DNA of 32,436 bases, taken from positions 1 to 32,436 of the forward strand of contig JAOUOR010000019.1 in the NCBI GenBank assembly GCA_029880245.1, written 5' to 3'. Both the position numbers and the translations under genes were made by a program. Positions 8,839-22,413 of this stretch are shown here, one piece after another. Under the pieces are notes generated by a model. The model did no database searches and was not told where the DNA came from. It saw nothing but the letters and a program-made list of their open reading frames with translations. How positions within the stretch are numbered: position 1 is the stretch's first letter; each line of letters starts with the position of its first letter. This DNA is from Alphaproteobacteria bacterium (GTDB taxonomy: Bacteria > Pseudomonadota > Alphaproteobacteria > Micavibrionales > Micavibrionaceae).

Positions 8839-9699
8839 TTAGTCATCCTTCTTTTCTTCTGCTTCAGCAGCAGGTGTTTCTTCGCTCTGTGCACTTTCTT
8901 CCGCTTTTGCTTCTGCTGCCTGAAGTTCAGCTTCCTGTCTAGCTCTCAGCTCTGCTTCCTGCTGGGCTGCTAAAGCTGCGGCTTCTTCATCAAGCCTTTT
9001 TTGCTCTTCAGCCAGAGCTTTCTCATCAACCTTAAAACCGGCCGGGAAAGGCGCACCTTCCGGAGCAGGCTTTTTAACAGCGTCATTAATCAAAACCCAG
9101 CCATTCTTGGAACCAGGTACCGCGCCCTTAACAAGGATCAGATTATCTTCCAGATCAACAGCAACAACTTGCAAATTCTGTGTCGTTACACGCTCGGCGC
9201 CCATGTGACCAGCCATCTTCTTACCCTTGAAAACCTTACCCGGCTCTTGACATTGACCGGTAGACCCATGCGCACGGTGGGAAATAGACACACCGTGAGA
9301 GGCACGCATACCGCCAAAGTTATGACGTTTCATCGCACCGGCAAAACCTTTACCGATTGACGTTCCTGTAACATCAACATATTGGCCTGCAATAAAATGA
9401 TTAGCACCAAGCTCTGCACCAACATCCAGAATATTTTCATTGGAAACACGAAACTCGGCCAGCTTCTTCTTGGGCTCAACTTTTGCCTTTGCAAAGTGAC
9501 CACGATTTTGCTTGGACACACGCTTAACCTTGGCTGTTCCCGCACCAAGTTGAACGGCAACATAACCGTCTTTTTCTTCACTACGCACTGCGATGACCTG
9601 ACAACCATCTACTTTCAAAACAGTCACAGGTACATGACGACCATCTTCATCGAAGACTCGGCTCATCCCTTCTTTACGTGCTATCAATCCAGTTCTCAT
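8839..9699 (-). CDS. rplC: 50S ribosomal protein L3 with an Ala/Glu-rich C-terminal tail
   Basis: Residues 1 to about 215 are a full L3 (start [20 protein letters not shown]; signature [20 protein letters not shown]). L3 starts large-subunit assembly and reaches the peptidyl-transferase centre. Residues 216-286 are an added tail that is rich in Ala, Glu and Gln, likely a charged helix or coiled coil ([20 protein letters not shown]), and ends acidic. An in-frame ATG 33 bases further upstream exists, but the ATG at 9699 matches the family start and has AAGGA eight bases before it. Confidence 0.95.
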   Translation of the reverse strand: MRTGLIARKEGMSRVFDEDGRHVPVTVLKVDGCQVIAVRSEEKDGYVAVQLGAGTAKVKRVSKQNRGHFAKAKVEPKKKLAEFRVSNENILDVGAELGANHFIAGQYVDVTGTSIGKGFAGAMKRHNFGGMRASHGVSISHRAHGSTGQCQEPGKVFKGKKMAGHMGAERVTTQNLQVVAVDLEDNLILVKGAVPGSKNGWVLINDAVKKPAPEGAPFPAGFKVDEKALAEEQKRLDEEAAALAAQQEAELRARQEAELQAAEAKAEESAQSEETPAAEAEEKKDD

Positions 9700-9719
9700 T
9701 TTTCTTTTCCTTTCCAGAG

Positions 9720-9740
9720 GTTGAGCCACCACAGCCCAAC
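9720..9740 (-). other. Hairpin between rpsJ and rplC
   Basis: In the 67-base gap upstream of rplC the transcribed strand can pair GTTGGGC with GCTCAAC (one G-U pair) around a seven-base loop. No T-run follows, so it is not an intrinsic terminator. It could affect mRNA processing or stability; this is inference only. Confidence 0.4.
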
Positions 9741-9766
9741 TTAGCTAATCCATCTATTTATCTTGC

Positions 9767-10090
9767 CTAAGCCGCTATCTGACCGATCTTGATTTCAACA
9801 TCAACACCAGCCGGCAGATCCAGTTTCATCAAAGCATCAATCGTCTGTGGTGTTGGATCTTCAATATCCAGCAAACGCTTATGAGTACGCATCTCCCATT
9901 GCTCCTGCGAATTCTTGTTCACATGGGGTGAACGAATCACACAGAATTTCTTGATGCGATTTGGCAAAGGCACAGGACCACGAACATCCGCACCTGTGCG
10001 TTTGGCAGTGCTCACAATCTCAGAGCTCGCCGTATCAAGAATACGGTGATCAAATGCCTTTAATGTAATACGTATGCTTTGTGTATCCAT
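9767..10090 (-). CDS. rpsJ: 30S ribosomal protein S10 (NusE)
   Basis: The 107-residue protein shows [39 protein letters not shown] and [12 protein letters not shown], all core S10 signatures. S10 is both a small-subunit head protein and the transcription antitermination factor NusE. It directly follows tuf, giving the fused str-S10 arrangement, with only 27 bases between and no promoter visible there. Length is normal. Confidence 0.97.
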   Translation of the reverse strand: MDTQSIRITLKAFDHRILDTASSEIVSTAKRTGADVRGPVPLPNRIKKFCVIRSPHVNKNSQEQWEMRTHKRLLDIEDPTPQTIDALMKLDLPAGVDVEIKIGQIAA

Positions 10091-10117
10091 TGCTTTAGTA
10101 CCTTTTCCTAATAATCC

Positions 10118-11299
10118 CTACTCAATAATTTTTGACACAACGCCGGCGCCCACTGTACGGCCACCCTCACGGATCGCAAAGCGCAAACCTTCGCTCATCG
10201 CAATCGGAGCAATCAGTGTAACCTCGAGATTATTGATATTATCGCCAGGCATCACCATCTTGGTATCACCAGGCAATGTAATCTCGCCCGTCACATCCGT
10301 CGTACGGAAGTAAAACTGTGGACGGTAATTGCTGAAAAACGGCGTATGACGACCACCTTCATCCTTGCTCAGAATATAAGCTTCGGCTGTGAACTTTGTA
10401 TGAGGCGTAATAGAACCGGGCTTGCACAAAACCTGACCGCGCTCGATCTCTTCACGCTTCGTACCGCGCAGCAAACATCCGATATTATCTCCGGCCTCTC
10501 CGCGATCCAAAAGCTTGCGGAACATCTCAACGCCCGTACAGACTGTCTTTTGCGTATCCTTGATCCCGACAATCTCGATCTCGTCATTCACATTCAAAAC
10601 GCCCTGTTCAATACGACCAGTCGCCACAGTACCGCGACCGGATATAGAAAACACATCTTCCACAGGCATCAAAAACGGCAGGTCAACCGCACGCTCGGGC
10701 TGTGGAATATAGCTGTCAACAGCCTCCAGCAATTCACGGATCTTGTTCTCGCCAATCTCCGGATCACGTCCCTCAAGCGCCGCCAAAGCAGAACCCGCAA
10801 CAATAGGAATATCATCGCCAGGGAAATCATAAGAGCTCAGAAGTTCGCGCACTTCCATCTCCACAAGTTCAAGCAATTCCTCGTCATCAACCTGATCAAC
10901 CTTGTTCAGGAACACAACCAGCGCAGGAACGCCAACCTGACGTGCCAACAAGATATGCTCGCGCGTTTGAGGCATCGGACCATCAGCAGCATTCACCACC
11001 AATATCGCGCCATCCATCTGCGCCGCACCTGTAATCATGTTCTTCACATAGTCCGCATGGCCCGGGCAGTCCACATGCGCATAGTGGCGCTTATCTGTCT
11101 CGTATTCCACATGTGCCGTAGAAATCGTAATACCGCGGGCTTTCTCCTCGGGCGCGCCGTCAATCTCGTCATACGCCTTGAAATCCTTCGAAAAATACTT
11201 CGTGATCGCCGCCGTCAACGTCGTCTTACCATGGTCCACATGACCAATAGTACCAATATTACAATGCGGCTTGTTCCGCTCAAACTTTTCCTTTGACAT
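10118..11299 (-). CDS. tuf: Translation elongation factor Tu
   Basis: The 393-residue GTPase has G1 GHVDHGKT (residues 19-26), RGITI (G2), DCPGH (77-81), NKVD (132-135) and GSA (G5), then the two beta-barrel domains including [13 protein letters not shown] and [10 protein letters not shown]-Tu delivers aminoacyl-tRNA to the ribosome. It lies between fusA and rpsJ. Only one tuf copy is in this window; the second copy many proteobacteria keep near secE-nusG is not present upstream of rplK here. Confidence 0.98.
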   Translation of the reverse strand: MSKEKFERNKPHCNIGTIGHVDHGKTTLTAAITKYFSKDFKAYDEIDGAPEEKARGITISTAHVEYETDKRHYAHVDCPGHADYVKNMITGAAQMDGAILVVNAADGPMPQTREHILLARQVGVPALVVFLNKVDQVDDEELLELVEMEVRELLSSYDFPGDDIPIVAGSALAALEGRDPEIGENKIRELLEAVDSYIPQPERAVDLPFLMPVEDVFSISGRGTVATGRIEQGVLNVNDEIEIVGIKDTQKTVCTGVEMFRKLLDRGEAGDNIGCLLRGTKREEIERGQVLCKPGSITPHTKFTAEAYILSKDEGGRHTPFFSNYRPQFYFRTTDVTGEITLPGDTKMVMPGDNINNLEVTLIAPIAMSEGLRFAIREGGRTVGAGVVSKIIE

Positions 11300-11336
11300 C
11301 TATATGCTCCTTCTTCCTTAAAAACTTATTATTATC

Positions 11337-13445
11337 TTAACCACCAAGGCTCTCTTTAACAGCCTGTGCAATCTGCGCAGGCACCGGCTCGTAATGATCA
11401 AATAGCATTGTGTATTGCGCTCTTCCTTGAGACATAGAACGCAAATTATTGATGTACCCGAACATATTAGCCAGCGGCACGAAGGCATCAATAACTTTTG
11501 CATTACCACGATCGCTCATATTATTCACCTGACCACGACGGGAATTCAAATCACCAATAATATCGCCCATATAATCCTCAGGCGTAACAACCTCAACCTT
11601 CATCATGGGCTCCAGTAACTGTGCACCGGATTTGGCCATACCTTCTTTAAATGCCGATTTTGCAGCAATCTCAAACGCCATCACAGAAGAGTCAACATCA
11701 TGATAAGCACCATCCGTCAAAGTTACTTTGAAATCCAGCACGGGGAAACCGGCAATAATCCCTGTCTCCTTCGCGATTTCCAGACCCTTTTTAACGCCAG
11801 GGATATATTCCTTGGGAACATTACCGCCAACAACAGTATCTTCAAAAACAAAGCCTGAACCCGGCTCGCCTGGCTCAAAAGTCAGATCAATCTTAGCAAA
11901 CTGACCAGAACCACCAGTTTGTTTTTTATGCGTATAGCTAATATCCGCAGCCTTGGTAATTGTCTCACGATAAGCAACTTGAGGCGCACCAATATTTGCC
12001 TCAACTTTAAATTCACGCTTCATGCGATCAACAAGAATATCAAGGTGAAGCTCACCCATACCTTTCATAATTGTCTGACCGGATTCATGATCCACAGATA
12101 CGCGGAATGATGGATCCTCGGCAGCCAAACGCTGCAGAGCTGTTGACATCTTTTCTTGGTCAGCCTTTGTTTTCGGCTCAATTGCAATCTCGATAACCGG
12201 CTCGGGAAATTCCATACGCTCAAGCACGATTGGGTTTTGCATATCACAAAGTGTATCACCAGTTGTCGTGTCTTTCATACCGACGAAAGCTACAATATCT
12301 CCGGCATGAGCTTCCGATATTTCTTCACGTTCATTGGAGTGCATCAAAAGCATACGGCCAACACGCTCGCGCTTATCCTTCACAGAGTTCTTCACATAAG
12401 AACCAGACTCAACGCGCCCAGAATAAATACGGGCAAATGTCAAAGATCCAACAAACGGGTCGTTCATAATCTTGAAAGCCAAAGCCGAGAATGCTGCACC
12501 ATCTTCAGGCTCACGGCTATCAGCTTCTTCAGAATCAACTTTGTGTCCTTTAACTGCGCCAATGTCCAAAGGCGAAGGAAGAAAATCAACAACCCCGTCC
12601 AGCATCGGCTGAACACCCTTGTTCTTGAATGCAGACCCACAGATCACAGGAACCAGCTCATTCGCAATTGTTCCTTTACGGATACAGGCCTTCAACGTCT
12701 TTTCATCCGGCTCGTTACCTTCCAGATACGCTTCCATTGCCGCATCATCTTGCTCAACAGCCAGTTCGATCATTTTTTCGCGGTATTCAGCAGCTTTATC
12801 TGCCAAATCAGCTGGAATATCTTCATAAGAGAAACTCGCTCCCAGCTGCTCGCCATCCCAGATAACAGCCTTCATCTTGATCAAATCAACAACACCTGCA
12901 AACTCGTTTTCCGCGCCAATAGGAAGTTGGATGACACAAGGAACAGCACCAAGGCGGTCAATGATCATATCAACGGTATTGTAGAAATCCGCACCGATTT
13001 TATCCATCTTATTGACAAAACACATACGCGGCACATTATATTTATCAGCCTGACGCCATACTGTTTCTGTTTGTGGCTCAACGCCGGCATTCGCGTCAAA
13101 CACAGCAATCGCACCATCAAGCACGCGCAAAGAACGTTCGACCTCGATTGTAAAGTCAACGTGTCCGGGTGTATCAATAATATTCAAGCGGAATTTCTGA
13201 TTTTCATAGTTACCGCCCTTCGGACCATCCCAGAATGTCGTCGTAGCCGCAGAAGTAATCGTAATACCCCGCTCCTGCTCTTGCTCCATCCAGTCCATAG
13301 TGGCCGCACCATCATGCACTTCACCAATTTTGTGAGATTTACCGGAATAATACAAAACCCGCTCGGTTGTTGTTGTTTTACCGGCATCAATATGCGCCAT
13401 AATCCCAAAATTGCGGTAATTTTCAATTGCATGTTCGCGTGCCAT
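11337..13445 (-). CDS. fusA: Translation elongation factor G
   Basis: The 702-residue GTPase has G1 AHIDAGKTT (residues 17-25), [20 protein letters not shown] and [11 protein letters not shown], followed by domains II-V. The domain-IV region includes [15 protein letters not shown], and the C-terminus includes [19 protein letters not shown] drives translocation and, with RRF, ribosome recycling. It lies between rpsG and tuf as in the classical str operon. Length and motifs are intact. Confidence 0.98.
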   Translation of the reverse strand: MAREHAIENYRNFGIMAHIDAGKTTTTERVLYYSGKSHKIGEVHDGAATMDWMEQEQERGITITSAATTTFWDGPKGGNYENQKFRLNIIDTPGHVDFTIEVERSLRVLDGAIAVFDANAGVEPQTETVWRQADKYNVPRMCFVNKMDKIGADFYNTVDMIIDRLGAVPCVIQLPIGAENEFAGVVDLIKMKAVIWDGEQLGASFSYEDIPADLADKAAEYREKMIELAVEQDDAAMEAYLEGNEPDEKTLKACIRKGTIANELVPVICGSAFKNKGVQPMLDGVVDFLPSPLDIGAVKGHKVDSEEADSREPEDGAAFSALAFKIMNDPFVGSLTFARIYSGRVESGSYVKNSVKDKRERVGRMLLMHSNEREEISEAHAGDIVAFVGMKDTTTGDTLCDMQNPIVLERMEFPEPVIEIAIEPKTKADQEKMSTALQRLAAEDPSFRVSVDHESGQTIMKGMGELHLDILVDRMKREFKVEANIGAPQVAYRETITKAADISYTHKKQTGGSGQFAKIDLTFEPGEPGSGFVFEDTVVGGNVPKEYIPGVKKGLEIAKETGIIAGFPVLDFKVTLTDGAYHDVDSSVMAFEIAAKSAFKEGMAKSGAQLLEPMMKVEVVTPEDYMGDIIGDLNSRRGQVNNMSDRGNAKVIDAFVPLANMFGYINNLRSMSQGRAQYTMLFDHYEPVPAQIAQAVKESLGG

Positions 13446-13468
13446 AATCTTTGTTCCCCTTAAATTTT

Positions 13469-14029
<561 letters not shown>

Positions 14030-14035
14030 TTAAAA

Positions 14036-14407
14036 TTATTTCGGACGCTTCGCGCCATAACGTGAACGTGATTGCTTGCGGTCTTTCACGCCTTGTGTAT
14101 CAAGTGCACCACGAATAATTGTATAACGCACACCGGGCAAGTCCTTCACTCGACCACCACGCACAAGAACAACAGAGTGTTCCTGCAAATTATGCCCTTC
14201 ACCGGGAATATAACAAATCACTTCAAGACCCGTAGTCAAGCGCACTTTGGCGACCTTACGAAGCGCAGAGTTCGGCTTCTTCGGCGTCGTTGTATAAACA
14301 CGCGTACAAACACCCCGACGCTGCGGGTTGCTTTTCAAAGCTCTATTCTTCTTTCTTTTCACAATCGGCTGGCGCGGTTTGCGAATAAGTTGTTGAATGG
14401 TTGGCAT
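14036..14407 (-). CDS. rpsL: 30S ribosomal protein S12
   Basis: The 123-residue protein shows [13 protein letters not shown], the decoding-centre loop [17 protein letters not shown] and the second loop [17 protein letters not shown]. Lysines in both loops, where resistance mutations to streptomycin arise, are the wild-type residues. S12 monitors codon-anticodon pairing. It is the first gene of the str-S10-spc run and follows two good tandem promoters. Confidence 0.98.
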   Translation of the reverse strand: MPTIQQLIRKPRQPIVKRKKNRALKSNPQRRGVCTRVYTTTPKKPNSALRKVAKVRLTTGLEVICYIPGEGHNLQEHSVVLVRGGRVKDLPGVRYTIIRGALDTQGVKDRKQSRSRYGAKRPK

Positions 14408-14454
14408 ATCTAACCCTTCTTAAAATTCTAAAATCAAAACTATTTGGATGAGGC

Positions 14455-14483
14455 ATTTAGCTCGGGGAAAGCGCTCTTGTCAA
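14455..14483 (-). promoter_or_regulatory. rpsL promoter P2
   Basis: On the minus strand TTGACA (14478-14483) is followed by a 17-base spacer and CTAAAT (14455-14460). The perfect -35 box and ideal spacing make this a strong candidate for the main str-operon promoter, giving a 5' leader of about 40 bases before rpsL. Confidence 0.8.
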
Positions 14484-14496
14484 ACAAAATTTGACA
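14478..14496. repeat. Inverted repeat over the P2 -35 box
   Basis: TGTCAAA and TTTGACA are separated by CAAAA, a perfect 7-base inverted repeat. One arm is the -35 element of the rpsL P2 promoter; the other arm is a TTGACA on the plus strand without a good -10 at the right distance. It may be a protein-binding site or chance. Confidence 0.45.
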
Positions 14497-14523
14497 TAGA
14501 TATAAAGCTTCTCCGCAGAGCAA

Positions 14524-14551
14524 CCGGAAATATTATCCATAATCTTTCCGG
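14524..14551. repeat. 28-base near-perfect palindrome (leader hairpin)
   Basis: CCGGAAA-T-ATTAT, then CC, then ATAAT-C-TTTCCGG: two 13-base arms with a single mismatch. Outer GCAA/TTGC bases can extend the stem past a bulge. It lies downstream of rpsL promoter P1, so it would be transcribed as a strong hairpin in the P1 leader. It also sits about 40 bases upstream of the P2 -35. No T-run follows on either strand, so it is not a classical terminator. Confidence 0.7.
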
Positions 14552-14610
14552 ATGTTGCCCGTCCCTACTGATCTTGCCGATTTTCGGAAACGTCCATCAC
14601 AGTGGCGCGG

Positions 14611-14639
14611 AATATAGGTGAAAGAATTCAAGGCGTCAA
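14611..14639 (-). promoter_or_regulatory. rpsL promoter P1
   Basis: On the minus strand TTGACG (14634-14639), a 17-base spacer and TATATT (14611-14616) form a near-consensus promoter. It lies about 156 bases upstream of P2 and would give a leader of roughly 200 bases containing the palindrome at 14524-14551. Confidence 0.75.
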
Positions 14640-14700
14640 GAAAAGTTTTAATAAAATCTGAAGAAAACAAAGTTTTTATGCTTCTTCTCCTATTTTCATG

Positions 14701-14729
14701 TTTTCATTAAAACAAAACATCGCCATAAA
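14701..14729 (+). promoter_or_regulatory. Weak promoter candidate for the membrane-protein gene
   Basis: TTTTCA (14701-14706), a 17-base spacer and CATAAA (14724-14729) each match the consensus at four of six positions. The region is AT-rich, so a chance match is possible. Confidence 0.35.
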
Positions 14730-14755
14730 TAAAGGAAGGAAAGATAAAATAGCCT

Positions 14756-16477
14756 ATGAACATTAATGATGGTTTTTTGAAAGACACTCTTATTCTGATG
14801 GGCGCAGCCTGCTTAACAGCACTCATCCCTATTCTTATTTTTGGCATTACCGCAGGACATGATCCGGGATATTATTTTATTTCCTATGAGAGCTTCAAGC
14901 ACCATATAAATGGCGGCGAAATATATCCGCGCTGGCTTAGTGATATTAACGCAGGATATGGCGGTGCGAATTTTTACTTCTACCATCCTTTCTTATTCTA
15001 CCTTTTCTACTTGCTGGATGCCTTCACGTTCTTCCTGCTCTCGACAAACCAGCTCATAGCTTTGGGAATTACACTATGCTTGTTTTTATCGGGATGCAGC
15101 TTCTATATTTTTGCGCAATGCTACACAAATGCAAAATTCGCTCTTGTTTTTGCCCTTATATATATGCTTCTGCCCTATCATTTCTGGTGGGACCTCTATG
15201 AGCGCAAAGCCCTGACAGAATTTGCCGCCTATATATGGGTTCCTCTGATCTTTTATTTTTTAAACACCAGCATACTTAAAAACCCGAAAACTATGGCTGG
15301 CTATAGCCTTTCTTATGCCGCTCTAATTCTAACTCATTTACCTACGGCGCTTCTAACCTCAATTGCGGTTTTATTCTACGGATTATATCAAAGTACAAAA
15401 TCCGGCTCTTTATCCGGCTTTATCACCTTTAATATAAAATTGGGTTTTTTCTCACTACTGGGCATAGGCTTATCCACTATTTACCTCCTGCCAGCATTGT
15501 CCTTACTAGAACACGTTAATTACGCTTATCTCTGGACAGATTTTTATGATTACAAAAACCACTTTATAATGCCCGCAGGCACTTATGGCGAGAACAGTGC
15601 CTATAATGGCGAAATCGTAGGCATGCCCGGATATCTATTCACTCTGGCCGCAAGCCAATTGATTTTATGCGTCATTATATTCTTCATGCTTTACAAGAAA
15701 CCTGATCTGATCGGCAACAAAGATTTCATGCTCTATAGCGCTCTGGCCTTGATCTGCTTTGTAATGATGAACCCGATATCAACTATCATTTGGGAAGCAT
15801 TCCCTATCCTGCAGCGCGTTCAATTCACATGGCGCATCATGGTGATTATGGACTTTGTGACACTGGCTCTTCTGTGCAGCATTTTCTCACAAAGATTTAT
15901 CGAAGCAACGTTTTCAAAACTAATCCTGATTATTACGGGCTTTATCCTTGTCTTTACAACCTTCACCAGCGTTATTTTCATCAGCACACTTGGCGGTCTC
16001 CCTTCTCAGGAGGCCATAAATTTCCGCTATGAAATCAAGCGCCTGACCGAAGAGCATATCCCCGTCAATAATGGTAAAGCCGTTAGCTTGAACGATGTAC
16101 TTGAATTTAGACCGCCGGAATTTCTGGTTGTTACATCCGGCGTGGCTGAGACTTCATACGAGCCTTACGCCGCCCGCCATTTCAAAATCAAAGTCAAGGC
16201 ACAAACCCCCGCCACCATACAAGTGCGGCAATTCATGTTTCCGGCGTGGCGAATCATTGACCGTTTTACAGGTGATGTATCAAGTCATCAATATAACCTC
16301 AGAGCCACTGGGCCCTTTGGTCTCATGACTTTTGATGTCCCCGCCGGAGAGCATAACCTTGAGATCAGACTAAGTTATTTTAAGGAAGAATATCACGGGC
16401 TGATGATTTCGGTTTTATCTTTATTGCTTTTAGGAATAGTAATAGTTTCAAGGCTTGTCGTTAGAAAACACACCTAA
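14756..16477 (+). CDS. Multi-pass membrane protein, resembling the PTPS-related / GT-C-like family
   Basis: The 573-residue protein has about eleven hydrophobic segments from residue 9 to about residue 420, a soluble stretch at about 425-545, and a last membrane helix near residues 549-568. Just after the first helix comes a GHDPGYYFISYESFKHH loop, then GEIYPRWLSDINAGYG and FYFYHPF. The YPRW-x-x-x-x-N-x-G-x-G-x-x-x-F-x-FY-x-P pattern recalls the bacterial '6-pyruvoyl-tetrahydropterin synthase related' membrane proteins, which look like GT-C glycosyltransferases despite the name. A role in sugar transfer to a lipid-linked or surface glycan is inference. It is the only plus-strand gene found, is divergent from rpsL, and has a purine-rich GGAAGGAAAG 12 bases before its ATG. 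Confidence 0.8.
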   Translation: MNINDGFLKDTLILMGAACLTALIPILIFGITAGHDPGYYFISYESFKHHINGGEIYPRWLSDINAGYGGANFYFYHPFLFYLFYLLDAFTFFLLSTNQLIALGITLCLFLSGCSFYIFAQCYTNAKFALVFALIYMLLPYHFWWDLYERKALTEFAAYIWVPLIFYFLNTSILKNPKTMAGYSLSYAALILTHLPTALLTSIAVLFYGLYQSTKSGSLSGFITFNIKLGFFSLLGIGLSTIYLLPALSLLEHVNYAYLWTDFYDYKNHFIMPAGTYGENSAYNGEIVGMPGYLFTLAASQLILCVIIFFMLYKKPDLIGNKDFMLYSALALICFVMMNPISTIIWEAFPILQRVQFTWRIMVIMDFVTLALLCSIFSQRFIEATFSKLILIITGFILVFTTFTSVIFISTLGGLPSQEAINFRYEIKRLTEEHIPVNNGKAVSLNDVLEFRPPEFLVVTSGVAETSYEPYAARHFKIKVKAQTPATIQVRQFMFPAWRIIDRFTGDVSSHQYNLRATGPFGLMTFDVPAGEHNLEIRLSYFKEEYHGLMISVLSLLLLGIVIVSRLVVRKHT

Positions 16478-16518
16478 ACGAAAACCAATTCTTCGTAATC
16501 TTCCGTACTCAAATCTCC

Positions 16519-17277
16519 TTATAAATTATCGCCCTGCATTTTTGATACAATCAACATTGTTTGAAAACACTCGGTTAGAGCACAAATCATAAAATTCATA
16601 AATAAACATACTCCAATCGTATAAAACATCGATGGGATTGGGTTAATGGGCATTAAAAATACAAAAACAAACATTGCTAAACATGCCAGTCCTAGAAAAT
16701 GAACTGAACTCCCAGAAGACGGTATCGATCGTAAAAACTTATAAGACTCTCGATGAAATAGGATCAAAAATACTTGTTTGATTTTCTTGAAGGATGTTAA
16801 AAACAAGGCAAATGTTGCAAAAATCATAAAAAACATATTAGAAAGCGTGATCTGGATTTGTGCATATTTAGTTTGCTCAAAGGCATTAGGCTCTCTCATG
16901 ATCCACAAACAAAACCGCCACAGGGATTTATCAAACTCGCTTTGATGTAAAACTTGTATTGCCCCGCTATGACTAAGCCATAATACCAAAATAAAAGGCA
17001 ACGACAGCAAAGCCGTCATAAACACATTAATCATTAAAAATTCGGGGATCATGGCTTTGGCTTGAACGGCTGCATCCCCTTTTTGTGAAACACGAGCAAT
17101 CGCGTTATCTATCATCGCTCTAAGAAAAAGAACCATAATTGCCGTGAACGGCACAATCCAAAGCCAGAAATAGCCGTATATAAACGCCGGAATGTATAAA
17201 AGCCCACACAAGATAAGGAGTGCGGCAAGAGCTTTGCTATTTTTAAAAATGAAAGTCATAATTCGATTATGTAGCAT
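16519..17277 (-). CDS. Hypothetical six-helix membrane protein
   Basis: I do not recognise this 252-residue protein. It has about six hydrophobic segments: two near residues 15-55, one near 78-102, one near 145-165 and two near 192-240. Short charged loops link them and there is no conserved catalytic motif I can name. Three sampled sequence lines give about 33% G+C (60 of 180), well below the flanking core genes. It lies directly behind the rpoC terminator with no room for a clear promoter or good ribosome-binding site, so its start (ATG at 17277, or at 17259) is uncertain. It runs tail to tail with the membrane-protein gene ending at 16477. It could be a recent arrival. Confidence 0.65.
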   Translation of the reverse strand: MLHNRIMTFIFKNSKALAALLILCGLLYIPAFIYGYFWLWIVPFTAIMVLFLRAMIDNAIARVSQKGDAAVQAKAMIPEFLMINVFMTALLSLPFILVLWLSHSGAIQVLHQSEFDKSLWRFCLWIMREPNAFEQTKYAQIQITLSNMFFMIFATFALFLTSFKKIKQVFLILFHRESYKFLRSIPSSGSSVHFLGLACLAMFVFVFLMPINPIPSMFYTIGVCLFMNFMICALTECFQTMLIVSKMQGDNL

Positions 17278-17299
17278 AAATCAAACTCGCAGAGGAATA

Positions 17300-17332
17300 A
17301 AAAAGACCCGCAAAACTAAAACGGGTCTTTTT
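17300..17332 (-). terminator. rpoC operon terminator (symmetrical)
   Basis: AAAAAGACCCG (17300-17310) and CGGGTCTTTTT (17322-17332) pair perfectly over 11 bases around an 11-base loop. On the minus strand the stem is followed by a run of T, 27 bases after the rpoC stop. A-runs on one side and T-runs on the other would let it act in both directions. Confidence 0.9.
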
Positions 17333-17358
17333 AAAAAATCTTTAAAGCCAAGCCGGAT

Positions 17359-22411
<5,053 letters not shown>

Positions 22412-22413
22412 TT

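Larger units (their letters stand above)
14408..14755. other. 348-base divergent regulatory region between rpsL and a membrane-protein gene
   Basis: There is no gene in this stretch. Read on the minus strand it holds two sigma-70-like promoters for rpsL (14611-14639 and 14455-14483), a long hairpin between them (14524-14551) and an inverted repeat over the second -35 box (14478-14496). On the plus strand it holds a weak promoter candidate (14701-14729) and a purine-rich ribosome-binding site for the gene at 14756. Confidence 0.75.

Noticed and set aside
8842-9054. L3 tail as a separate fused domain or frameshifted neighbour
   Set aside because: The reading frame is continuous and low complexity; no second start or domain is visible.
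10346-11296. 316-codon plus-strand frame opposite tuf
   Set aside because: It is fully antisense to EF-Tu, which is intact; no ribosome-binding site or recognisable motif.
12156-13463. 435-codon open frame on the plus strand opposite fusA
   Set aside because: It is antisense to a highly conserved gene, has no domain I recognise and a Cys/His/Asn/Arg-rich composition typical of reverse-strand frames.
14491-14496. TTGACA on the plus strand as a promoter for the gene at 14756
   Set aside because: No acceptable -10 lies 16-18 bases downstream, and the start would be over 200 bases before the gene; it is more simply one arm of the inverted repeat.
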